Source of the DNA: CAVRIA01 sp963721115
GTDB lineage: Bacteria > Desulfobacterota > Binatia > HRBIN30 > CADEER01
Direction of reading: 5' to 3'
Assembly (NCBI GenBank): GCA_963721115.1
Contig: CAVRIA010000018.1
Coordinates: 17,048 to 81,047, forward strand
DNA: 64,000 bases
How positions within the stretch are numbered: position 1 is the first letter of the stretch; every line of letters starts with the position of its first letter. Below the pieces are notes generated by a model. The model saw only the letters and a list, made by a program, of their open reading frames with translations. It ran no database searches and was not told where the DNA came from. This document shows, piece after piece, positions 1 through 10,171 of this stretch. Both the position numbers and the translations under genes were made by a program.

Positions 1-240
1 TATCGCGTGCTCCTTCACAACGATGATTACACGACGATGGAGTTCGTGGTCCAAGTGCTGCAGCACGTCTTTCATCGCTCCGCTGCGGAAGCGACCCAAA
101 TCATGCTTCACATCCACCGCAACGGCATCGGGGTCGCCGGCGTGTACACCTACGAGGTCGCGGAGACCAAGGTGAGCGTCGTGGAAGCGATGGCCAGGCA
201 CTACGAATTCCCTCTGAAGTGCACGCTCGAGGAGGCCTGA
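1..240 (+). CDS. clpS: ATP-dependent Clp protease adaptor ClpS (5' truncated by window edge)
   Basis: ClpS hands N-end-rule substrates to ClpA for degradation by ClpAP in the cytoplasm. The reading frame is open from the first base, so the true start lies outside the window. The visible part begins with YRVLLHNDDYTTMEFVV, the family's binding-pocket signature (NDD and TTMEFV), followed by the helix with MLHIHRNG and the strand GVYTYEVAETK, and ends in the usual short C-terminus. Some 79 residues are present, which leaves only a short N-terminal tail missing. It lies 21 bases upstream of clpA, the usual clpS-clpA pairing, so co-transcription is expected. Confidence 0.95.
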   Translation, partial: YRVLLHNDDYTTMEFVVQVLQHVFHRSAAEATQIMLHIHRNGIGVAGVYTYEVAETKVSVVEAMARHYEFPLKCTLEEA

Positions 241-261
241 CTGCCGGATGGCGAGGAAATC

Positions 262-2511
<2,250 letters not shown>

Positions 2512-2518
2512 GGATCGC

Positions 2519-2533
2519 GGCTCGTAGCGAGCC
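2519..2533. terminator. Possible bidirectional hairpin between clpA and CPBP protease
   Basis: GGCTCG-TAG-CGAGCC forms a 6-bp stem with a 3-base loop in the 42-base gap between two convergent genes. There is no T-tract, so intrinsic termination is only a suggestion. Confidence 0.35.
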
Positions 2534-2553
2534 CGCTCCCATTCGCTGCGGCC

Positions 2554-3339
2554 TCAACCCGAGCCGCCGTGGGTCATCATGCGGATGGCCCAGGGGATGA
2601 CGACCAGCAGCTGGACCGAGTCGAACACCCCGTGCGCGACGATGCACGGCAGCAGGCGGCCGGTCCGTTCCAGGCTCCAGCCGATCACCAGGGAGATGAC
2701 CAGGACGCTGACGAGCATGAGCGGCAACCCGTAGCCGGCGTGGCTGAGCGCGAACAGCACACTGGAGGGAATCAGGCCGATGCGCGTCTGCAAGAAGGCG
2801 CGGAAGAAGGCCTCCTCGACCGTCATCGCGGCGGCGATGATGATCAGCTTGCGCCAGATGGAAAGCTCGGCCATCCAGCGCATCAGCTCGGGGACCTCCT
2901 GTGGCTCCGGCAGAACGCCGCTGCGCGTCACCAGCGGGGCGATCGCCGTGGTGATGCCGATGGTCAGGACCCAGCCGACGGCGCCGAGAAGCAGGCCGCG
3001 GCGGAGATCCCCCGGCTCGAGCCGATCGAGGCGCAGGAACTCGGACAGCCGCACGTCCCCGCGCAAGCGCCACCAGGCGAGGAGAAACCCGACCAGCACG
3101 ACGTGGCCGAGGAAGAGGGCGGGGAACCACAGGTCGGCGGGATCGATGGCGCCGACCTCCCCAGCGGAGACGCCCGGGTAGAAGACGCAGGCGGTGAGCA
3201 CCGCCAGCAGCAGAGCGGCTGCCACCAGGCGGCGCGGCGCGGACGAAAACTCCCGGGACAGAAAGCCGAGGCGTCCGGTCGCCCGGAGCAGTGCCAGACA
3301 GGCGAGAGTGAGCAGGGCGGCGAGCTGGAGGGAGGACAT
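2554..3339 (-). CDS. CPBP (CAAX/Abi) family intramembrane metalloprotease
   Basis: This is a polytopic membrane protein of 261 residues with about seven hydrophobic segments. It carries the three CPBP motifs in order: EEAFFR (175-180), SH (199-200) and HGVFD (236-240), which supply the glutamate and histidine metal ligands of this family of prenyl-protein and bacteriocin-immunity proteases. It is convergent with clpA and lies 46 bases downstream of the thiolase gene on the same strand. The substrate cannot be inferred. The ATG start at 3339 precedes a good signal-anchor helix. Confidence 0.85.
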   Translation of the reverse strand: MSSLQLAALLTLACLALLRATGRLGFLSREFSSAPRRLVAAALLLAVLTACVFYPGVSAGEVGAIDPADLWFPALFLGHVVLVGFLLAWWRLRGDVRLSEFLRLDRLEPGDLRRGLLLGAVGWVLTIGITTAIAPLVTRSGVLPEPQEVPELMRWMAELSIWRKLIIIAAAMTVEEAFFRAFLQTRIGLIPSSVLFALSHAGYGLPLMLVSVLVISLVIGWSLERTGRLLPCIVAHGVFDSVQLLVVIPWAIRMMTHGGSG

Positions 3340-3385
3340 GCAGGAAAGGGCGCCGCTCGTCCGAGTCGCCGTCTGCCCCCGCCTC

Positions 3386-4516
3386 TCAGACGCTCAGGAT
3401 GTGGATCGTGCAGGCGGATCCGAGGCCGATGACGTGGGCGAGGCCGACCTTGGCGCCCTCGACCTGGCGCGCGCCCGCCTCTCCGCGCAGGTGAGTGACG
3501 ACCTCGTAGATGTTCGCCACCCCCGTCGCTCCCAACGGGTGCCCCTTGGAGAGAAGGCCGCCGCTGACGTTGACCGGGATCTTGCCGCCGTGCGCGAACC
3601 AGCCCTCGTCGACCGCGCGGGCGGCCTCTCCTTCCTTGCAGAGGCCGAGGTTCTCGTAGTGCAGGAGCTCGGCGGTGGCGAAGCAATCGTGCAGCTCGAC
3701 GAGGTCCAAATCCTCCGGTCCGACCCCGGCGCGCTCGTACGCCTCCCGCGCCGCGTTACGCGTCAGGGTGTTGACGTCGGGCATCGTGAGGTCGCGCGGC
3801 GTCCACGGATCGGAGGTCAGAACCGAGCACGCCACCTTGACCGGCTTCACGCCGTACTTCTCCACGACTTCCTTCGAAGCGACGATCGCCGCGGCCGCGC
3901 CGTCGCCGGTCGGGCAGCACATGTAGAGCGTGTTCGGGTAGGCGACCATGCGCGCCTTCATCACGTCCTCGAGCTCGACCTCGACCTGGTACTGCGAGAG
4001 CGGGTTCTTGACCGAGTGGCGGTGGTTCTTCACCGACACCTTGGCGAAGTGCTCCGGCTTGCTGCCGTACTGGCGCATGTGCTCGACCCCGGCCTGACCG
4101 AACACCGCCGGCATGAGACCGCTGCCGAGGATGCCCTCGACGCTCTCGCCCCGGCCGCCGCCGCCGAGCAGCCCCGCCTTTCCCATCTGCTCGGAGCCGA
4201 CCGCCATGGCGATCTCGTACTCCCCGGAGCCGACCGCGAAGTAGGCGTCGCGAAAGGCGGTCGAGCCCGTCGCGCAGGCGTTGGAGACGTTGATCACCGG
4301 AATTCCCGTCTGACCGATCTGTTGCAGCAGGCGCTGCCCGATCATGTTCGAGGCCTGCAGCAGGTTCCCGGAGGCGAGGAGCTGCACGTCCTGGATCGTC
4401 ATCCCCGCGTCGTCGAGCGCCAGCAGGGCCGCCGCGGCCGCCAGCTCGTGTACGTCCTTGTCGGGATAGCGCCCGAACTTGATCATCCCGACTCCGACTA
4501 CGTAGACGTCTCGCAT
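3386..4516 (-). CDS. Thiolase-family acyltransferase (SCP-x/lipid-transfer type)
   Basis: This is a member of the thiolase superfamily, 376 residues, related to acetyl-CoA acetyltransferases and SCP-x thiolases that cleave or condense acyl-CoA thioesters. Visible signatures are the nucleophilic Cys81 in NACATGS, the HDCFATAE block with the active-site His, and the C-terminal GGLLSKGHPLGATG loop. The next upstream gene on the same strand is a DUF35 zinc-ribbon/OB-fold protein. Such pairs are common in steroid or unusual acyl-CoA degradation, where the DUF35 protein forms a complex with the thiolase-like subunit. The exact substrate is not determinable. Confidence 0.9.
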   Translation of the reverse strand: MRDVYVVGVGMIKFGRYPDKDVHELAAAAALLALDDAGMTIQDVQLLASGNLLQASNMIGQRLLQQIGQTGIPVINVSNACATGSTAFRDAYFAVGSGEYEIAMAVGSEQMGKAGLLGGGGRGESVEGILGSGLMPAVFGQAGVEHMRQYGSKPEHFAKVSVKNHRHSVKNPLSQYQVEVELEDVMKARMVAYPNTLYMCCPTGDGAAAAIVASKEVVEKYGVKPVKVACSVLTSDPWTPRDLTMPDVNTLTRNAAREAYERAGVGPEDLDLVELHDCFATAELLHYENLGLCKEGEAARAVDEGWFAHGGKIPVNVSGGLLSKGHPLGATGVANIYEVVTHLRGEAGARQVEGAKVGLAHVIGLGSACTIHILSV

Positions 4517-4596
4517 TTCTCGACCTCCGTGGATTCGCCGATTCCGCCGCTGTCCCGCCGGCTTCGAGTCTCGGGCGCGCGGTCCATCAAATCAAG

Positions 4597-5022
4597 TCAC
4601 GCCGGCCGGAAGAAGAAGGCGATCACGTCGCGCCCCTCCTTGTCGGTGCGCACCTTTCGCGTGATCATGCGGACCGGCATGCCGAACGGGAGCTTGGCCG
4701 GGTCGGGCTCGACGTCCACCAGAGTGCAGCGCACCGAGACGTTCTCCGGCAGATCGACGATGGCGGCGACGTAGGGCGTCGGAATTCCGGGCGCCGACTG
4801 GTGCACGATCGAGTACACCCACAGATGACCGTGATCGCTCAGCGCGACGTCGTCGAAATCTCCCGCCGTGCCGCACTTCGCGCACGCCACCCGCCCGCTC
4901 TTCAGGTAGGTCGCGCCGCAGGAGCGACAGCGGAGGCCCTTCAGGTGAGGTGTGGCGCCCAAGCTCAAGAACGGGACGATGGGGCGCTGTTCGGCGTCAC
5001 CCGCCCGTGTTGCCTCGGCCAT
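4597..5022 (-). CDS. DUF35 zinc-ribbon/OB-fold acyl-CoA-associated protein
   Basis: This is a small protein (141 residues) with a rubredoxin-like zinc ribbon, CRSCG and CAKCG, followed by an OB-fold. It is the DUF35 architecture that partners thiolases and acyl-CoA-binding enzymes. The start is set at the ATG at 5022 because AAAGGAG sits seven bases upstream of it; an in-frame ATG at 5091 would add 23 residues without homology and has no such site. The gene is followed after 80 bases by the thiolase gene on the same strand, which supports a two-subunit enzyme. Confidence 0.88.
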   Translation of the reverse strand: MAEATRAGDAEQRPIVPFLSLGATPHLKGLRCRSCGATYLKSGRVACAKCGTAGDFDDVALSDHGHLWVYSIVHQSAPGIPTPYVAAIVDLPENVSVRCTLVDVEPDPAKLPFGMPVRMITRKVRTDKEGRDVIAFFFRPA

Positions 5023-5103
5023 CCGTGCTCCTTTCCGATCCGAATGAGGGAGAGCGGAATGTTTCACAGGCCGGGACGCGGGGCAAGTCACACGCGGCGC
5101 TCG

Positions 5104-5662
5104 TCAGACGTTGGTGAGCACCCCGAACGCGATGTAGAGGACGAAGCTCAGGACGCCGACGGCCGTTGCCCGCGCGGTGCTGACGGCGAGCGCCGCGCGC
5201 ACGGCGGCGACCGTTGCCGCGAGGAGCCACAGCGAAACGACGAGCTGGATCCAGACGAAGAACGAGGGGTCGAGCAGGAAGGCGATCACCCCCATCATCG
5301 CCGGCGCCTCGGCGAAACCGAGGCAGCGAAGGAGGCGTCCGTAGCCGGCCGCTCGCCCGGCGAAGAGGCGGGCGATCCCGAAAACGAAGGTGGAGAAGAC
5401 CAACCAGCGGACGACGGCGATCAGCATCGCCACGAGGAGTCCCCAGGTTCCGAGCTCCTCGATGAGGACCGACGGTCCGAGAGTCTGGCGAACCAGGGCC
5501 GCCAGGCACACCACCGCCGCCGCGGCGCGGACGGACTCGGGTTCGGCGGCGGCGGATTCGAACAGCCGGCGTCTGCAGCATCAGGGCGGCGAAGATCTTG
5601 TACAGAAACGGGCCGGCGGCGCCGGACCTGGGCGCGCGGCCGAGCGGACCCACTGTCGTCAT
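5104..5662 (-). CDS. Yip1-like membrane protein, frameshifted
   Basis: The ATG at 5662 opens a reading frame with a soluble N-terminus and the segment FLYKIFAALMLQTPA. The frame then changes near 5565, and the remainder (FESAAAEPES..., then about four hydrophobic helices) is read in a second frame to the stop at 5104. The span is one base over a multiple of three. The helix layout and the GRLLRCLGFAEAP motif resemble Yip1/YIF1 domain proteins of unknown function. Its start lies one base after the stop of the next upstream gene, so it is probably co-transcribed with that polytopic membrane protein. Confidence 0.65.
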
Positions 5663-5663
5663 G

Positions 5664-7169
5664 CTACGACTCCGCGTCGCTCGGAAGCCCCGGCGCCCGC
5701 ACTCGATACACGACGGCGTCGGCGTCCTCGTAGACCCGCTCGGCCTGCGGGTCGCCGTCCATGGCGGCGACGAAGCCCGTCGCGTCGGGCGTCGCCAGGG
5801 CCACCGCAGCGCCGAAGCGCTCGGCGATCTGCCGCGCCGGCGCGGCGACACGGCCGGCGCCGATGTCCAGCCAGGCCTCGTACAGGGCGAAGTCGCGCTG
5901 CGCGAGATAGGTCGGGTCGAGGCCGATGACGTAGGTGTTGCCGGGGTCCTGATAGAAGAGCTGCGGGAAGGCGTCCCAGGGCACGTTGAAGACCAGCGCC
6001 CCGCGCGGCGTGTGGCCGGCGATCCACTGCGCCGCGGCGGCGAAACGCTGTGCCGGCGGGCGCCCGCGCAGCTGCAGCGCGGCGATGGCGGTGCTCACCA
6101 GCAGCCAGACGACCAGGGCGGCGGCGAACGCCTGCCGCAGCCGTGGGCCGCGGCGGCGGACGAGTGCGTCGAGCGGCTCGTGCAGCGACAGGGCGAGGGA
6201 AACAGCGGCGAAGGGAACGAAGTACTCGAGGAAGCGCGAGGAGCGCCAGAGGAGAACGAGGAAGACCATCGCTGCGAGGATCGGCGTCAGCCGGCCGGCA
6301 TCGAGCCGCTTGCGGCTCTGGACGAGTAGCGCGCCGACGCCGGCGAGGATGGCGACCAGCCCGCCCCAGCCGAACCAGGCCAGCAAAGGCTCCGGATACC
6401 ACTCGGCGCCGACGCGGACGGCGGCGGGCATGCGCAGCTTGCCGAGGTAGTGGTGGAGGAGAAAGCGCAGGTCGTTCGGGAAGTACGGGTTGACGACCAG
6501 CGCAGCGGCGATTCCCGCCGTCACGTAGGCGAGGGGCTGCCAGACGACCTCGCGCTCGAGCCACCAATGCGCCAGCGCGGCGCACACGCAGAGCAGCAGG
6601 AGGAAGGGGAAGGCGTCGTACATCCACGTGTAAATCCACGCCACGGGGAGCAACCAAGCCCAGCGCCGAGCCAGGAGGAGAGCCAGCGCCAAAAGGAGGA
6701 ACACTACCGACCAGGCCTGCACGCGCGGCATCTCCATGCGGTAGAGAAAGCCCGGCGCGCCGGCGAGGAGAGCGACCGTCCACCATTCGGCGCGCCGTAC
6801 GCGCCGCCAGGACAGAAAGAGGTAGGCCGTGACGAAGACCAGCGCGGCGCCGATGGCGGCGGCCAGCTTGGCGCCGAGGATCAAGTCGCCGCGCGTGAAC
6901 GGGATCAGCCACAGGTGAAACAGGAGGTGGTGGTCGAAGTAGTCCTGCGGCGCCAGGATGGTCTTCGGCAGCCAGGGAAAGGGCGGCGGAAAGTGCCCCC
7001 ATCCCGCCGCCGCGATCAGGGCGCTGTAGCGGATGTGGAAGTAGCCGTCGATCGAGCCCAGGTTCGGCGTCGTGAACTGCAGGAGGAACGCGAAGGCGCA
7101 GAGGCCGGCGGCGAACAGGGCGCGGGTCGCCAGCGGGGCGCGGTCGTCGATGCGGCGGTTGCGCGGCAC
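5664..7169 (-). CDS. Polytopic membrane protein, GT-C-like, function unknown
   Basis: The product has 501 residues and about 11 hydrophobic helices. An N-terminal lumenal-type loop (TTPNLGSIDGYFHIRYS) and a C-terminal soluble part of about 120 residues give the outline of GT-C mannosyltransferase-like or YfhO-like membrane enzymes. I see no decisive catalytic motif. The GTG at 7169 is chosen because the frame runs open much further upstream, but that extension is antisense to purC and has no plausible protein character. A TATAGA box lies 7 bases upstream of the GTG. Downstream it is coupled to the Yip1-like gene. Confidence 0.75.
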   Translation of the reverse strand: MPRNRRIDDRAPLATRALFAAGLCAFAFLLQFTTPNLGSIDGYFHIRYSALIAAAGWGHFPPPFPWLPKTILAPQDYFDHHLLFHLWLIPFTRGDLILGAKLAAAIGAALVFVTAYLFLSWRRVRRAEWWTVALLAGAPGFLYRMEMPRVQAWSVVFLLLALALLLARRWAWLLPVAWIYTWMYDAFPFLLLLCVCAALAHWWLEREVVWQPLAYVTAGIAAALVVNPYFPNDLRFLLHHYLGKLRMPAAVRVGAEWYPEPLLAWFGWGGLVAILAGVGALLVQSRKRLDAGRLTPILAAMVFLVLLWRSSRFLEYFVPFAAVSLALSLHEPLDALVRRRGPRLRQAFAAALVVWLLVSTAIAALQLRGRPPAQRFAAAAQWIAGHTPRGALVFNVPWDAFPQLFYQDPGNTYVIGLDPTYLAQRDFALYEAWLDIGAGRVAAPARQIAERFGAAVALATPDATGFVAAMDGDPQAERVYEDADAVVYRVRAPGLPSDAES

Positions 7170-7268
7170 GCCGCTTTCTATAGCCGTGGTGCAACGCCGG
7201 CAAGCGCGCGTCTTTACTCGCGACCGTGCTTCCAGCAAACTGACGCGAATCCCGGCCGGAGAGAGAAG

Positions 7269-8147
7269 ATGAGCGAGGCACTTTACGAAAGCGAGATCGA
7301 GGGGCTCGAGCTGGCGTTTCGCGGCAAGGTTCGCGACGTGTACGACCTCGGCGATGCGCTGCTGATCGTCACCACCGATCGCCTGTCGGCGTTCGACGTC
7401 GTGCTGCCGACGCCGATTCCGGACAAGGGCCGGGTCCTCACGGCCCTCTCCCGCTTCTGGTTCGCGCGCACGGCTCACCTGGTCGAGAACCAGCTGCTCG
7501 ATCGACGGCTCGAGGACGTCATACCGGCCGGCTCGCTCGCCGAGCTCGCCCCGCGCAGCTTGATCGTGCGCAAGGCGCGACCGTTGCCGGTCGAAGCCGT
7601 GGTGCGCGGCTACCTGGCGGGCTCGGGGTGGGAGGAGTACCGGCAGCGCGGGACGGTCTGCGGCGAGAAGCTGCCGGCCGGCCTGCAGCAGGCGGCGCGA
7701 CTGCCGGAGCCGATCTTCACCCCGTCGACCAAGGCGCCCATCGGCGAGCACGATCAGAACATCAGCTTCGCGCAGGCGGTCGAGCTGCTCGGCGAAACGG
7801 CGGCGCGCCGCGTTCGCGAGCTCAGCCTGGCCATCTACGAGTTCGGGGCGCGCTGGGCGGAGCGACGCGGAATCATCATCGCCGACACCAAGTTCGAGTT
7901 CGGCTACGTCGACGATCGCATCATCCTCATCGACGAGGTGCTGACGCCCGACTCCTCGCGGTTCTGGCCGCGGGACCAATATACGATCGGGACCTCGCCG
8001 CCGAGCTTCGACAAGCAGTACGTGCGCGACCACCTCACTCGCAGCGGCTGGAACAAGCAGCCGCCGGCGCCCCAGCTTCCTCCCGAGGTGGTGCGCAAGA
8101 CGTCGGAGAAATACCGCGAGGCCCTGCAGCGCCTGACGGCGGATTGA
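7269..8147 (+). CDS. purC: Phosphoribosylaminoimidazole-succinocarboxamide synthase (SAICAR synthetase)
   Basis: PurC ligates aspartate to CAIR in purine biosynthesis. The 292-residue product is of the longer, yeast-like class. Signatures are GKVRDVYD near the N-terminus, TDRLSAFDVVLPTPIPDKG, the substrate-binding STKAPIGEHDQNIS, and IIADTKFEFG. The ATG at 7269 follows GGAGAGAAG. The gene is divergent from the membrane protein ending the preceding block and convergent with the Sua5-type gene 16 bases downstream. No other pur gene is nearby. Confidence 0.97.
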   Translation: MSEALYESEIEGLELAFRGKVRDVYDLGDALLIVTTDRLSAFDVVLPTPIPDKGRVLTALSRFWFARTAHLVENQLLDRRLEDVIPAGSLAELAPRSLIVRKARPLPVEAVVRGYLAGSGWEEYRQRGTVCGEKLPAGLQQAARLPEPIFTPSTKAPIGEHDQNISFAQAVELLGETAARRVRELSLAIYEFGARWAERRGIIIADTKFEFGYVDDRIILIDEVLTPDSSRFWPRDQYTIGTSPPSFDKQYVRDHLTRSGWNKQPPAPQLPPEVVRKTSEKYREALQRLTAD

Positions 8148-8163
8148 CCCCTCCGGCGTCGCT

Positions 8164-9141
8164 TTAGTCCGCCGGCCCTTCGGAGCCGCGGGCGGCGCGG
8201 CGCAGGCGGTCGTTGATGGCGCGGCCGAGACCCGCCTCCTCGGCGGGCACGGCGTAGATTCGCTCGAACGGCCCGCCGTCGAGCCGGCGCAGGGCGGCAA
8301 ACAGGGCGGCGGCGGCCTCGCGCAGGTCGCCGCGCGCCGACAGGACCTCGACGCGGCCGAAGCCCAGGGCGCGCGGGTCGGGCGAGGCGAGGAGAAGCGC
8401 CGCCGCCGCGCGCTCCCGGGCGGGCACGGCGGCCGCCGCGTCGACCAGGGTGAGCCGGCGGCGGGGGGCGTAATGGCGCGGTAGCTGGCCGGGGGCGAGC
8501 GGCTGATCGCCGGGCCCGGCCAGCTTCACCTCGCCGATCAGAGCGCGCAGCTCTTCGAGAGGAACGCCCCCCGGGCGCAGCAGCTGCGCAGGCTCGCCGA
8601 GCAAGGAGAGGATGGTCGATTCCACTCCGACGCGGCACGGGCCACCGTCGAGAATCAGGGGGATGCGCTCGCCGAGCTGCTCGGCGACGTGCGCCGCGGT
8701 GGTCGGGCTGACGTAGCCGAAGGGGTTGGCACTGGGCGCGGCGATCGGCGTGCCCGCGCGCTCGATGAGCTCCAGGGCGACGGGGTGGTCCGGGACGCGG
8801 ATCGCGACCGAGGGCAGGCCGGCGGTGACGATGTCGGGAATGATGTCGCTCTTCGGCAGCACCAGGGTCAGGGGCCCGGGCCAGAAGCGGGCGGCGAGGC
8901 GACGGGCGGGCGCGGGCAGGCTGCGGACGACTCGCAGCGCCATGTCGAGCCCGCCCACGTGCACGATGAGCGGATCGAAGGACGGCCGCGCCTTGATCTC
9001 GAAGATCCGCGCCACGGCCGTTGCATTGGTCGCGTCGGCCCCGAGGCCGTACACGGTCTCGGTCGGGAAGGCGACGACGTCGCCGCCGCGGATGAGATCG
9101 GCCGCCCGGCGCAGGGCGTCCGCTGTGGGAGCGGCGATCAC
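8164..9141 (-). CDS. L-threonylcarbamoyladenylate synthase, Sua5 type
   Basis: This enzyme makes threonylcarbamoyl-AMP from threonine, bicarbonate and ATP, the first step of t6A formation in tRNAs. The 325-residue protein has the YrdC core (about 1-205) with PTETVYGLGADA, the KxR-type motif KARPSFDPLIVHV and SANPFGYVSPTTA, then a C-terminal Sua5 domain with the linker motif PGQLPRHYAPRR. Its length is that of the two-domain Sua5 rather than the short TsaC. The start ATG at 9141 immediately precedes conserved sequence. Confidence 0.94.
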   Translation of the reverse strand: MIAAPTADALRRAADLIRGGDVVAFPTETVYGLGADATNATAVARIFEIKARPSFDPLIVHVGGLDMALRVVRSLPAPARRLAARFWPGPLTLVLPKSDIIPDIVTAGLPSVAIRVPDHPVALELIERAGTPIAAPSANPFGYVSPTTAAHVAEQLGERIPLILDGGPCRVGVESTILSLLGEPAQLLRPGGVPLEELRALIGEVKLAGPGDQPLAPGQLPRHYAPRRRLTLVDAAAAVPARERAAAALLLASPDPRALGFGRVEVLSARGDLREAAAALFAALRRLDGGPFERIYAVPAEEAGLGRAINDRLRRAARGSEGPAD

Positions 9142-9240
9142 GGCCGCAGCTGCGTGGCGCCGGGGCGCCGGTCGGGGGTTCGCCGGGGGGTGCGCATCGG
9201 CTCGCTCTGCGCGAACAGGCTATTCCGGCCGATTCTCCGG

Positions 9241-9269
9241 TTGCAAGGGCCGACCGAGCGCTTCACAAT
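9241..9269 (+). promoter_or_regulatory. Candidate sigma-70-type promoter for the lipoprotein gene
   Basis: TTGCAA and CACAAT are separated by 17 bases, each matching four of six consensus positions. They lie about 100 bases upstream of the ATG at 9367, in the divergent gap with the Sua5-type gene. Confidence 0.3.
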
Positions 9270-9366
9270 CCGCCATGCTTTCGTCCTTGCGGAGCCGCTC
9301 TTCCGAATCGTCACGGCTCGCTGAGTGACCCGGCACCGGGGGCGAGGAAGAAGGGAATTGCCGCCG

Positions 9367-9996
9367 ATGGTGAGCGGGAAGCCGGATGTCGCGAAAAACC
9401 GCGCTCGAGGAGGCGGACACGCGCTGCGCCCCGTCCGAGCCAGCCCTCTGCTCGGGTGGCGCTGGCTTCTGCCCGCCCTGGCTCTGCTCCCGGTGCTGGC
9501 TGCCTGCTCGCAGGGCGACGAGGGCGTCGAGCTGACGGCACCGTTCAACGCCGAAACCGAGGTCGCCGACGTGACCGCGATCTGGACGAACAGCGGACAG
9601 GAGCGGACGACGGCGGGCGAGACGGCCCTGAAGGAACCCGAGGTGCGCGTCCGCTACCGGGTCGACGTGCGCAACCGGTTGAAGGGGCGACTCTTCGTTC
9701 ACCTGGCGAACTTTCGCTTGATGGACGACCAGGGGATGGAGCTCTCGAGCGACACGCAGAGCGCCGAATGCACCGTCGGTGCCGGCACGACCGAGGGGGT
9801 GCTCGACGGCGCCGTGTGGGTGCCGAAGAGCGCCATCGACAAGACCAAGGAGTTTCGGGTCGATCACTTCTCGGTGCCGCTCAGCGTGCGGGGGCGCGCT
9901 CTCTACCGCCAGTATCTGCTGGAACGCCGTCCCGGCGCCGACGCCGCCATCGATGCCGAGCTGGCGCGCTACGTCGCCGCGCCTCCCTGCAAGTGA
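9367..9996 (+). CDS. Hypothetical lipoprotein
   Basis: The 209-residue product has a basic N-terminus, a hydrophobic stretch and a lipobox ending LAAC at about residue 40, so it is probably a lipid-anchored periplasmic protein. The mature part contains a beta-rich segment (TAIWTNSGQ, VRVRYRVDVRNRLKGRLFVHLANFRL) that looks like an Ig-like or DUF-type sandwich, but I do not recognise the family. The ATG at 9367 is preferred over an in-frame start at 9325 because GAAGGGAA lies upstream of it. The neighbouring NSS transporter genes are convergent. Confidence 0.7.
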   Translation: MVSGKPDVAKNRARGGGHALRPVRASPLLGWRWLLPALALLPVLAACSQGDEGVELTAPFNAETEVADVTAIWTNSGQERTTAGETALKEPEVRVRYRVDVRNRLKGRLFVHLANFRLMDDQGMELSSDTQSAECTVGAGTTEGVLDGAVWVPKSAIDKTKEFRVDHFSVPLSVRGRALYRQYLLERRPGADAAIDAELARYVAAPPCK

Positions 9997-10015
9997 GCCG
10001 CCGTCGCCCCGGGCG

Positions 10016-10171
10016 TCAGCGCCGGTCCAGGTCCCGGGTGTCGATGTCGAGCGGGCCGTGCATCTCGCGCGGCGCCTGTGGCGTCGTCAGGATGCGCCAG
10101 TAGCAGAAGACGACCAGCGCGGTGATGCTGCCGCAGGACAGAATCAGGAAGAGCCAGCCGGAGATCGTCAT
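10016..10171 (-). CDS. Small membrane subunit paired with the NSS transporter
   Basis: This 51-residue protein has one strongly hydrophobic N-terminal helix (ISGWLFLILSCGSITALVV) and a short charged cytoplasmic tail ending DTRDLDRR. Its ATG overlaps the transporter stop in a 4-base ATGA junction, which indicates translational coupling. Small single-helix partners of sodium:neurotransmitter symporters are known, for example MetS next to MetP in corynebacteria. This protein is analogous by position and topology, but I see no clear sequence identity to MetS. Confidence 0.7.
   Translation of the reverse strand: MTISGWLFLILSCGSITALVVFCYWRILTTPQAPREMHGPLDIDTRDLDRR

Noticed and set aside
5664..8300. 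An 878-residue version of the membrane protein
   Set aside because: The extra N-terminal 377 residues lie opposite purC and show no recognisable sequence; the real start is near 7169.
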